A stretch of DNA of 13,775 bases from an uncultured Clostridia bacterium (GTDB lineage: Bacteria; Bacillota; Clostridia; Christensenellales; Aristaeellaceae). Shown here in pieces: positions 1 through 5,040 of the stretch. The translations under genes and the position numbers were made by a program. Position 1 is the first letter of the stretch. Every line of letters starts with the position of its first letter. The notes below the pieces were generated by a model, which was not told the origin of the DNA, ran no database searches, and was given only the letters and a program-made list of their open reading frames with translations. The stretch is taken from NCBI GenBank assembly GCA_934630975.1, contig CAKTXH010000067.1, positions 1 to 13,775 of the forward strand. The letters are read 5' to 3'.

Positions 1-854
1 GGCCGCGTGTAACCGTGGTCGAAACTGACCACCCGCGTCCAGTGCCATGGAATTTTGAACGGTTTGATGACGTGCGTGTACAGCCCGTCCTCGTAGTGCG
101 CCGGATCGTCCACGAACTCCGGGAAAGCCTGCCCGTCGAACGCGTCCCATTTGCCCAAAAGCAGCGCTTCCCGCAGCGCCTTGGGCTTCTGTTCCAGCTC
201 GATGATGTAGTCCCGCGTGATGTGCGGATTGTCCATCGCCGTCGCGGGGATGTATTCAATCCGCCGCACGCTCACCCCGCCGAGGATGTCGCTTTCCACC
301 GCCGTCTCCGCGACGCGCTGCCCCGTGCCCGTCGCGTCCACGAATCGCGCCTTGACCCATGCGTGCCCCGGCCCGCCGGGGTTGCTCGCGCAGCGCACGC
401 AGGGCGTAATGCCCAGCCGCTTCTCCGCGCGCAGCCTTGTCCGCAGATAGTCGTACATCGGCTTGGTGAAATGCGTCAGTTCGTCGAAGTACAGCCAGTG
501 GATTTCCGCGCCCTGATACTTGAGCAGCCCCTCGCCCTCGTTGCTCAGGTGGCAGAAGTGGATGACGCTCCCGTTGCTCAGCCGCAGTTCGTGCGCGCTG
601 GAAACGTATTTGCCCAGCTCCTTGGGCGCAATGCGCAGCATCGTCCGCACCAGCGTCATTTCCAGTTCCGGGTATGTCCGCCTGAATAAGTACGCGTGTG
701 TCTGCGGATATTTCAGGCACCGCATCAGCGCATCCCAGCAGATCGCGTAACTCTTTCCGCCGCCTGCCGCCCCGCCGTAGAGCACCTCGTCCGCCGTGCT
801 CGCGTGAAACGCAAGCTGCTTGTCCGTCGGCCGATAGGCCAGCTCAAGCTCCAT
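1..854 (-). CDS. terL: Phage terminase large subunit (ATPase/nuclease), 3' end outside window
   Basis: This is the DNA-packaging motor that pumps phage genomes into proheads and cuts them. The visible 284 residues hold the ATPase domain: Walker A GGAAGGGKS (27-35), Walker B LYFDE (121-125) and the coupling-type motif CASNPGGPG (155-163). The first acidic residue of the nuclease domain appears as VVSFDHG (Asp279) just before the window edge. The rest of the nuclease, about 130-200 residues in usual family members, lies to the left. The start ATG at 854-852 has GGAGG eight bases upstream, inside the end of the small-subunit gene; only three bases separate the two genes, so they are probably translationally coupled. 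No frameshift or stop is visible, so the gene looks intact as far as it can be read. The order small then large subunit after a regulator is the usual head of a phage late operon and matches PBSX xpf-xtmA-xtmB. Confidence 0.93.
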   Translation of the reverse strand, partial: MELELAYRPTDKQLAFHASTADEVLYGGAAGGGKSYAICWDALMRCLKYPQTHAYLFRRTYPELEMTLVRTMLRIAPKELGKYVSSAHELRLSNGSVIHFCHLSNEGEGLLKYQGAEIHWLYFDELTHFTKPMYDYLRTRLRAEKRLGITPCVRCASNPGGPGHAWVKARFVDATGTGQRVAETAVESDILGGVSVRRIEYIPATAMDNPHITRDYIIELEQKPKALREALLLGKWDAFDGQAFPEFVDDPAHYEDGLYTHVIKPFKIPWHWTRVVSFDHGYTR

Positions 855-857
855 GCC

Positions 858-1265
858 TTACCCCTCCTTTCTCTTTTCAGCGCTTTCCGGCATGCCCAGC
901 GGCGGCGCGCCCTGCGCGAATCGAATCACCACGTCGCTCCTGCTCTCCTTCGGCACGCGAACGCCCGCCCGGTCGAGGATGTCCTTCGCCGCCCTCTGGC
1001 TGATCGTCTCGTTCACCTCGCCGTCCAGCAGCAGCGCCGCCTGCCGCCGCGCCGCTTCTTCCGCGCTCTTGTTTACGCAGATCTGCGCCCGCAGCTTTGC
1101 CGCCTCGCTTCGCTTTCTGTATACTTCCAGCCGCGCCAAATCGCCCAGCACCGTTTTGACCTGCCGCAGGCTGATTCCCAGCCGCGCCGCGATCTCCTCT
1201 TCCTCCCGGTTCTCCTCAAAGTAAAGCCGAACCGCTTCGCTCTTCATGCTCTCCGTCATCTTCAT
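858..1265 (-). CDS. terS: Probable terminase small subunit (DNA-recognition HTH protein)
   Basis: The 135-aa product is small and charged. It has an N-terminal helix-turn-helix-like stretch (EEIAARLGISLRQVKTVLGDL, about residues 19-39), a helical middle rich in Arg, Ala and Glu, and a short tail. Small terminase subunits recognise the pac/cos site through such an HTH and recruit the large subunit. The assignment rests mainly on position: directly before terL with a three-base gap, and downstream of a DUF1492-type regulator. The start is ambiguous among three clustered in-frame ATGs (1271, 1265, 1259). I chose 1265 because GGAGGG lies six bases before it, while the first ATG abuts the Shine-Dalgarno. 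An intrinsic terminator lies about 30 bases upstream (1293-1320), so transcription from an upstream promoter would have to read through it. Confidence 0.75.
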   Translation of the reverse strand: MKMTESMKSEAVRLYFEENREEEEIAARLGISLRQVKTVLGDLARLEVYRKRSEAAKLRAQICVNKSAEEAARRQAALLLDGEVNETISQRAAKDILDRAGVRVPKESRSDVVIRFAQGAPPLGMPESAEKRKEG

Positions 1266-1292
1266 CTCCATCCCTCCCCTCTTTCGGGCGTC

Positions 1293-1320
1293 AAAAAAGC
1301 CGCTCCCTTTCGGAAACGGC
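1293..1320 (-). terminator. Intrinsic terminator just upstream of terS
   Basis: On the minus strand GCCGTTTCC / GGGAGCGGC form a nine-pair stem (two G-U pairs) with a GAAA tetraloop, followed by six T. It would stop transcripts arriving from the right about 30 bases before the small-terminase start. Confidence 0.8.
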
Positions 1321-1380
1321 CTCTGCCCATTTTCTTTTTTCGTCAAAGATTCCCTTCTCTAAGCAGCTTTTGAGTCCCCC

Positions 1381-1430
1381 CAACCTCCCCTTTCTAAGGG
1401 GAGGGGGACCGCCGCAGCGGTGGAAGGGTG
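1381..1430. repeat. Tandem-hairpin intergenic repeat, copy A
   Basis: Two adjacent hairpins, CCTCCCC-TTTCTAA-GGGGAGG and ACCGC-CGCA-GCGGT, are followed by GGAAGGG. The layout (a C-rich/G-rich stem, a second short stem, then GGAAGG) matches the element at 2844-2888. I recognise this as a common intergenic repeat style in Clostridia; the family name is not assigned. Confidence 0.6.
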
Positions 1431-1514
1431 ATCCCCCGGACGCGCCCCGCAGGGCGATATCGTCCGGGACGTAATCCCCGTTCCCGGGTGCAGGGTGTCC
1501 CTGCTCGTTTTAAT

Positions 1515-1549
1515 GGGGGTTATGGGGTTCTTAGGGGATTTAGGGAGGG
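1515..1549 (+). other. Candidate G-quadruplex tract
   Basis: Runs of G5, G4, G4, G3 and G3 are separated by loops of 4, 6, 5 and 1 bases on the plus strand, which fits the G3+N1-7 quadruplex rule. It sits inside the non-coding repeat block; a related G-run (minus strand, about 1741-1760) borders the 96-bp repeat. Confidence 0.45.
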
Positions 1550-1649
1550 CCGCAGCCGAGCGCGCCCTGTGGGCGGCTCAGCGAGGCGGAGCGCCCCAAG
1601 CGAAAGGGAGCAACCCCGTTGCGACCATTGAGCGTGGTTAATCGAAATC

Positions 1650-1745
1650 GTCCGGGAAACTCGCATAGTCGCCGTTCCGGCTCCTTGCGATTTCCGATTT
1701 CCGCCATGCTTTTTCCCGCACAGCGGGCGCATGGCTCCAATCCCC
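1650..1745 (-). repeat. 96-bp structured repeat, copy 2 (inverted relative to 9498-9593)
   Basis: Read on the minus strand, this matches the plus strand at 9498-9593 in four blocks totalling 78 of 96 positions, with the same overall length. It starts GGGGATTG and ends TTTCCCGGAC. It contains CCATGC...GCATGG around a CCCGC-TGT-GCGGG hairpin. It also has a variable hairpin, here GCCG-GAA-CGGC, where the other copy has GGAGCGC-TT-GCGCTCC. Confidence 0.85.
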
Positions 1746-1820
1746 CTAATCCCCTAAGCCCAGCGGAGCGCGTCGCCTGCATGGCCCTCAGGCCATGCTT
1801 CGTCTCTCCGTTCCCCATCG

Positions 1821-1843
1821 AAAAAGCTGCTTTTCGAAAGCAG
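1821..1843 (-). terminator. Intrinsic terminator close behind the late promoter
   Basis: On the minus strand CTGCTTT-CGA-AAAGCAG is a seven-pair stem followed by C and five T. It lies only about 20-45 bases after the start expected from the promoter at 1871-1899. Its right half also carries the boundary repeat of the 472-bp block, so it may have arrived with that element. Confidence 0.6.
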
Positions 1844-1870
1844 TTCTTCTTGTCCTCTTTGACTGATCTT

Positions 1871-1899
1871 ATCATACCACATCTTTTTCTGCGCCGCAA
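1871..1899 (-). promoter_or_regulatory. Extended -10 promoter, probable phage late promoter
   Basis: On the minus strand TTGCGG (1894-1899), a 17-base spacer and TATGAT (1871-1876) preceded by TGG form an extended -10 promoter with a weak -35. Such a promoter typically needs an activator, and the five-unit repeat array ends two bases upstream of its -35. It points toward the terminase genes. Confidence 0.7.
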
Positions 1900-1900
1900 C

Positions 1901-1951
1901 CTGACATTTAGCGGACATTTTTCTGACATCCGGCAGACATGTGCCGGACGT
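1901..1951 (-). promoter_or_regulatory. Five 11-bp-periodic activator-type sites
   Basis: CNGACAT occurs at 1901, 1912, 1923 and 1934, and CGGACGT at 1945 (minus strand ATGTCNG), each exactly 11 bases apart. All copies therefore face nearly the same side of the helix. The first copy abuts the -35 of the promoter at 1871-1899, the usual place for an activator touching RNA polymerase. A 30-bp imperfect palindrome (1924-1953, TCCGGCA/TGCCGGA arms) overlaps the distal copies. The most likely ligand is the regulator encoded directly upstream. Confidence 0.75.
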
Positions 1952-1972
1952 CAATCGTTCGTTTTTCCCGCC

Positions 1973-2377
1973 TTATCCGTTCCCCTCTTCCTCCTTTTCG
2001 ATCTCCCGCTTGTAGCGCCGAATCTGCCGCTCGCATCTGTCCGTCATCCGCGATACGTCCTCCAGATTCATCCCGCAAATGTAGTAATATAAGCAAAAAG
2101 CGTATGCGCCGCTCTTCATCCCGATCATCGCTTCCCGCGCCTCTTTCTCGTATTCCCGCAGCCGCTTCTCTTCCCGCTCCAGCGATCTCTCCAGCGATTC
2201 CTTCAGCATCACTTTCATCTCCAGCCCGCGCGCCAGTCCGCCCTTTCCTCTGGGCATCCCGTCGATCTGCACGCCGGAAATCGTCGCCTTCGCGTCCTCC
2301 AGCCGCTCGCGCAGCTCCCTGACCAGCCTTGCCTGGCTTCTCACCCGCAGCAGCGTCTGCCTGTCCTTCTGTGTCAT
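1973..2377 (-). CDS. DUF1492/ArpU/Xpf-like phage late-gene regulator
   Basis: The 134-aa protein has a long N-terminal helical region, the segment GVQIDGMPRGKGG (about 35-47) typical of DUF1492 proteins of Firmicutes phages, a charged coiled coil (about 55-83), and a C-terminal sigma-region-4-like HTH (ICGMNLEDVSRMTDRCERQI, 100-119). Family members sit just upstream of terminase genes and are thought to activate late transcription, like Xpf of PBSX or ArpU/RinA-type factors; that role is by analogy. GGGGAG lies ten bases before the ATG at 2377. It is second in a transcription unit starting at the LexA-box promoter (2600-2643). The candidate target array lies immediately after its stop codon (1901-1951), a compact gene-plus-target arrangement. 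Confidence 0.75.
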   Translation of the reverse strand: MTQKDRQTLLRVRSQARLVRELRERLEDAKATISGVQIDGMPRGKGGLARGLEMKVMLKESLERSLEREEKRLREYEKEAREAMIGMKSGAYAFCLYYYICGMNLEDVSRMTDRCERQIRRYKREIEKEEEGNG

Positions 2378-2417
2378 CGTATCATACTCCCCTTTTGCGT
2401 CCGCCGGCCTGTCCGGC

Positions 2418-2531
2418 TCACATCTCCGTCTCAGCGATCCATGCTTCCTCGTCCGTCCGTTTCAGCCGCTCTTCGCATGCGCCGCAGCCGTCACATTCTT
2501 CCTTGAGGTGCATCACACAGGAAAACGCCAT
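2418..2531 (-). CDS. 37-aa Cys-rich phage small protein (CxxCxxC)
   Basis: A short reading frame begins at ATG 2531 behind an excellent Shine-Dalgarno (GAGGAGG, five bases from the start) and ends at TGA 2418. It has Cys5 and a Cys13-x2-Cys16-x2-Cys19 cluster (ECDGCGACEE), then an acidic/basic helix. Tiny proteins with this CxGCxxC signature are frequent beside DUF1492 regulators in gut Firmicute phages; metal binding is plausible but function is unknown. It is the first gene after the LexA-box promoter, with a leader of about 75 bases, and is followed by the regulator 40 bases later. It is not a shadow of a longer frame, because no competing gene covers the region. Confidence 0.65.
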   Translation of the reverse strand: MAFSCVMHLKEECDGCGACEERLKRTDEEAWIAETEM

Positions 2532-2599
2532 TTTGTCCTCCTCGTTCTCGTCGTCTGTTCTCACCGTCTGCATGCCGTTCGCATCCCGGGGCAGAAATG

Positions 2600-2613
2600 C
2601 GAACGTTTGTTCC
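2600..2613. promoter_or_regulatory. LexA/DinR-type SOS box
   Basis: CGAACGTTTGTTCC fits the Bacillus-type LexA consensus CGAACRNRYGTTYC at every fixed position and misses one degenerate base. The GAAC-N4-GTTC core is perfect. It starts one base past the -10 of the promoter at 2615-2643 and covers the expected transcription start, an ideal repressor position. Confidence 0.8.
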
Positions 2614-2614
2614 C

Positions 2615-2643
2615 ATTTTACGCGATTCGACCCGCTTTGTCAA
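2615..2643 (-). promoter_or_regulatory. Consensus sigma-A promoter under LexA box
   Basis: On the minus strand TTGACA (2638-2643), a 17-base spacer and TAAAAT (2615-2620) make a near-perfect vegetative promoter. The first downstream gene is the 37-aa Cys protein (start 2531), then the DUF1492-type regulator. The upstream cca terminator (2730-2755) isolates it from chromosomal transcription. Confidence 0.88.
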
Positions 2644-2729
2644 CCCGAACGCCTGTCCAAAACCGTCCGTTTTAGCCGCCCCATCCATATTTTCATCTGT
2701 GGCCGCTTCTTCCACCCTCCAATTTCATC

Positions 2730-2755
2730 AAAAAAGACGCAGGATTTCTCCTGCG
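2730..2755 (-). terminator. Intrinsic terminator behind cca
   Basis: On the minus strand CGCAGGA-GAAA-TCCTGCG (seven pairs) is followed by TCTTTTTT. It ends the cca transcript. Between it and cca (2756-2896) lie an AT-rich stretch, an inverted TTCTCGG/CCGAGAA pair and a hairpin repeat, with no credible gene. Confidence 0.88.
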
Positions 2756-2843
2756 CCCGATTATAGATCATAACTTCTCGGTATCTTTCTATTTCATTCA
2801 TAAATTGCATTATATTCCATTCGGTTTGTCGTTCCGAGAATTG

Positions 2844-2888
2844 CCTCCCTCTTCGAGGGAGGTGGCACGACGAAGTCGTGACGGAAGG
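2844..2888. repeat. Tandem-hairpin intergenic repeat, copy B
   Basis: CCTCCCTC-TTC-GAGGGAGG (2844-2862) and CACGAC-GAA-GTCGTG (2866-2880) are perfect hairpins followed by ACGGAAGG. This is the same architecture as 1381-1430 and a style of repeat seen widely in Clostridia. It lies just after the cca stop codon. Confidence 0.7.
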
Positions 2889-2896
2889 AGTTCGCT

Positions 2897-4210
2897 TCAC
2901 ACATGCAGCAGCCTCATCACGTCCTCTTTTTCGACCCCTGCCAGCCGCAGCTTGTGCGCCTCTTCGAGCAGCCGCCCCATCTCTTCGCCCGGCTCGATGC
3001 CCCGTTCGATCAAATCCGCTCCCGTCACATACGGCTCGGCCATCATTTCTTCAAACCTCGCGAACCGCTCCCGAATCACGCGTTCGGTCTCCTCATACGG
3101 TGCGGCGTTTCCCCGCCCCATGTGGTCGGCCTTCGCCAGCAGCATCAAATCCTCCGGGCAGGCGCTCGCGTCGAACATCCTGTTCCACGCCTTCTGTCCG
3201 CTGTGCTGTGCCGCATACAAATTCGGCTTCATGTGCAGCTCCACCATGCTGATCACGTATCGGCCAAGCGTCTTCTCCCTCGTCAGCCGCTTTAAAAATT
3301 TCTGCGCCAGCGGCACGCCCGCCGTCTCGTGCCCATACGCGTGAATCACGCCGTCTTTCTCCTGCATCGCGACGGCCTTGCCTACGTCGTGCAGCAGCGC
3401 CGCAAGCATCAGCCCCAGCGGATTTTTCGCCTTGTCCCTGAGCTTGGCCGCTTCGTCCACGACCCGCATCGTGTGCGTCCATGCGTCGCCCTCCGGGTGC
3501 GCGTCCGCCCGCTGTTTCACGCCTTGCAGCGCCGCGACCTCTTTCGGCCACGGCTGAAGCTGGCCCATCGCCCGCAGCGTCTCGAAAAATCGAGACGGCC
3601 TCTCGCTTTTCAGCAGCGCCTTTGCCATTTCGCCCATCACGCGTTCCATCGCCAGCCCGCGGAGGTCGAGCGTCCGGCAGAGCGCCATCGTCTCCGGCGC
3701 AATCGCGAAATCGAACCGCGCCGCGAACTGCGCCGCCCGGATGACCCGCAGCGGGTCGCGCCGAAACGTCTCGTCGTCCACGCGCCGGATCACACGGTTT
3801 CGGATGTCCGCCTGCCCGCCGAACAGGTCGATCAGCTCCCCGGTCAGCGCGTCCCGCATCATCGCGTTCATCGTGAAATCGCGCCGTCTCGCCGCTTCCC
3901 TCACGCCCATGAACGGGTCGATGTCCGCGTCCTCGCCCTTTCCGGCGCCGCGCCGGGGCAGCGCGATATCCAGCGTGTAGCCCCGCAGCGCAAACACGCC
4001 GAAGCTCGCGCCCATCTCCTTCCACGGCCCGATCTCGCCGAGCATCCCCCGCACCGCGTCCGCCGTCATTCCGTGGATTTCGATGTCCACATCCTTGCTT
4101 TCCCGCCCCATCACGCCGTCGCGGACAAAGCCCCCGACCAGGTAGACGCGTCCGCTCCTTTCGGCGGCCATCCGCGCAATCCGCCGCGCCATCTCCAAAT
4201 CCCTTTCCAC
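2897..4210 (-). CDS. cca: tRNA nucleotidyltransferase / CCA-adding enzyme with HD domain
   Basis: It adds or repairs the 3' CCA end of tRNAs from CTP and ATP. With the chosen start (437 aa) the class II nucleotidyltransferase core shows LVGGFVRD (24-31), the metal-binding KDVDIEI (39-45), RRDFTMNAM (109-117) and RRDPLRVIRA (150-159). An HD phosphohydrolase domain follows with THTM (His246) and LLHDVGK (His274-Asp275), as in the E. coli Cca type, and the C-terminal VTGADLIERGIEPGEEMG motif. The first possible start is GTG 4246, but GGGGAGG lies six bases before GTG 4210, which I prefer; ATG 4192 is a third option. All three keep the fold. It is a single-gene transcript ending at 2730-2755, divergent from hicAB with only 40 bases between the chosen start and the hicAB -35. 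Confidence 0.92.
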   Translation of the reverse strand: MERDLEMARRIARMAAERSGRVYLVGGFVRDGVMGRESKDVDIEIHGMTADAVRGMLGEIGPWKEMGASFGVFALRGYTLDIALPRRGAGKGEDADIDPFMGVREAARRRDFTMNAMMRDALTGELIDLFGGQADIRNRVIRRVDDETFRRDPLRVIRAAQFAARFDFAIAPETMALCRTLDLRGLAMERVMGEMAKALLKSERPSRFFETLRAMGQLQPWPKEVAALQGVKQRADAHPEGDAWTHTMRVVDEAAKLRDKAKNPLGLMLAALLHDVGKAVAMQEKDGVIHAYGHETAGVPLAQKFLKRLTREKTLGRYVISMVELHMKPNLYAAQHSGQKAWNRMFDASACPEDLMLLAKADHMGRGNAAPYEETERVIRERFARFEEMMAEPYVTGADLIERGIEPGEEMGRLLEEAHKLRLAGVEKEDVMRLLHV

Positions 4211-4228
4211 TTTCTTCCTCCCCGTTTG

Positions 4229-4266
4229 CACGTATTCAAAAAACACGTATTGACTTTATCCGTATT
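4229..4266 (+). promoter_or_regulatory. Three CGTATT direct repeats, candidate HicB operators
   Basis: CGTATT occurs at 4231, 4246 and 4261, exactly 15 bases apart; the first two extend to CACGTATT. The second overlaps the -35 of the hicAB promoter and the third lies in its spacer, so occupancy would block polymerase. HicB proteins with ribbon-helix-helix tails commonly repress their own operon. The left-most copy overlaps the GTG 4246 alternative start of cca. Confidence 0.6.
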
Positions 4267-4278
4267 CTGTCTTATAAT
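4250..4278 (+). promoter_or_regulatory. hicAB promoter
   Basis: TTGACT (4250-4255), a 17-base spacer and TATAAT (4273-4278) form a near-consensus sigma-A promoter. AAGGAGG follows nine bases before the hicA ATG at 4307. Confidence 0.9.
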
Positions 4279-4306
4279 CTTCGCACATAGAAGGAGGATT
4301 GAGCTT

Positions 4307-4498
4307 ATGCCCCCGACATCGCTTGATTTAGAGCGCGAAATTCTTGCAGCCGGCTGGCGCTTTGATTCTCAAAAGGGCTCGCACCGTCAATATGTCCATC
4401 CCTCCAAGCTCGGCAAAGTGACGATTCCGTTTCACAAAGGGAAGGATCTTCCCAAAGGAACCGTCAATTCCATTCGTAAACAAGCCGGATTGAAATAA
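4307..4498 (+). CDS. hicA: HicA mRNA interferase toxin
   Basis: The 63-aa product is a typical HicA: a dsRBD-like fold with the catalytic His in QKGSHRQYVHP (His26) and the family ending LPKGTVNSIRKQAGL. HicA cleaves mRNA without ribosomes and arrests growth until bound by HicB. The catalytic His is kept, so the toxin is probably active. The N-terminus (MPPTSLDLEREILAAGWRF) aligns with the usual helix without extra length. It is first in the operon with its own strong promoter and RBS; hicB follows after 18 bases. The longer open frame running into it from the left is a shadow of cca on the opposite strand. Confidence 0.93.
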   Translation: MPPTSLDLEREILAAGWRFDSQKGSHRQYVHPSKLGKVTIPFHKGKDLPKGTVNSIRKQAGLK

Positions 4499-4516
4499 AC
4501 AAGGAGGTCAACCGTT

Positions 4517-4942
4517 ATGCTGTCTATGTATCCTGCCTGTTTCTTCAAGGAAGAAAACGGTTATTCTGTTATTTTTCCTGATCTGGACGATCTGGCGACC
4601 TGCGGAGAAAATCTGGAAGAAGCCATGACTATGGCCGTCGATTGTCTTGCAGGTTATCTCTATACGCTCAAGCAGGAGGGGAAAAAAGCGCCCAAGCCCT
4701 CCTCCGTTTCCTCTGTTCAAATCGAGCGGGTTGCTCAATCGCTCGATATTGACGATGCGTCGGATGCTTTCGTCAATCTGGTCAGCGTCGATGTGCCCGC
4801 CTATGCTAAATCCCATTTTGAGCGTTCCGTCAAAAAGACGCTGACCATCCCGGAATGGCTGAACAACGCGGCGATTGAAAAAGGGCTGAATTTTTCTCAA
4901 GTCCTTCAGGATGCGCTCAAGCAGCGCCTCCAAAACGCCTGA
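4517..4942 (+). CDS. hicB: HicB antitoxin (HicB-like fold plus RHH DNA-binding tail)
   Basis: The 141-aa protein neutralises HicA and probably represses the operon. Residues 1-55 form the degenerate RNase-H-like HicB domain (YPACFFKEENGYSVIFPDL, then ATCGENLEEAMTMA). Residues 100-141 carry a ribbon-helix-helix segment (VKKTLTIPEWLNNAAIEKG, 105-123) for DNA binding. AAGGAGG lies nine bases upstream of the ATG. HicB is the likely ligand of the three 15-bp-spaced CGTATT repeats upstream of hicA. A terminator follows eight bases after the stop, so hicAB is a self-contained, movable unit between cca and the GNAT operon. Confidence 0.93.
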   Translation: MLSMYPACFFKEENGYSVIFPDLDDLATCGENLEEAMTMAVDCLAGYLYTLKQEGKKAPKPSSVSSVQIERVAQSLDIDDASDAFVNLVSVDVPAYAKSHFERSVKKTLTIPEWLNNAAIEKGLNFSQVLQDALKQRLQNA

Positions 4943-4949
4943 TTTTTTT

Positions 4950-4976
4950 GCTCCGCATGGCGGGGCTTTTTATTTT
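4950..4976 (+). terminator. hicAB intrinsic terminator
   Basis: GCTCCGC-ATG-GCGGGGC (seven pairs, one G-U) is followed by TTTTTATTTT on the plus strand, directly after the hicB stop. The minus-strand operon ending at 5041 has no equally clear terminator of its own in 4977-5040. Confidence 0.85.
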
Positions 4977-5040
4977 CTGCTCAACTTTTTTGATCCACGC
5001 CCTCTGTCTTCGTCCCGTTCGAATCCAAAATCGCCTTTCG

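Larger units (their letters stand above)
1361..1832. repeat. 472-bp non-coding hairpin-rich block bounded by an 11-bp inverted repeat
   Basis: The block starts with AAGCAGCTTTT (1361-1371) and ends with its exact reverse complement (1822-1832). Inside there is no credible gene but many hairpins: 1384-1404, 1408-1421, CCGGACG...CGTCCGG with an inner CGCCC/GGGCG stem (1437-1467), GCAGGG/CCCTGC near 1493-1507, GCATGG/CCATGC near 1779-1798, and the 96-bp repeat at 1650-1745. It fills most of the 700-base space between the regulator and terS. The same AAGCAGCTT head precedes the other 96-bp copy (9425-9433). A miniature, non-autonomous mobile or assembled repeat element is likely; no target-site duplication was identified. 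Confidence 0.55.

Noticed and set aside
1520..1929. Frames of 70 and 129 aa on the minus strand in the prophage leader (and similar frames at 9434-9840)
   Set aside because: They run through the 96-bp repeat and its hairpins; the shared peptide text comes from the repeat DNA, not from protein conservation.
1901..1951. Replication-origin iterons
   Set aside because: Only five short units, no AT-rich unwinding region or initiator gene nearby, and the array abuts a promoter -35, so activator sites fit better.
1381..2888. CRISPR array
   Set aside because: The repeats are isolated hairpin elements without regular repeat-spacer alternation.
2640..2900. An 86-aa minus-strand frame between cca and the prophage promoter
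   Set aside because: It covers the hairpin repeat and the cca terminator and lacks an RBS.
3329..4498. A 389-aa hicA fusion on the plus strand
   Set aside because: The first 326 residues are antisense to cca; the hicA promoter and RBS place the real start at 4307.
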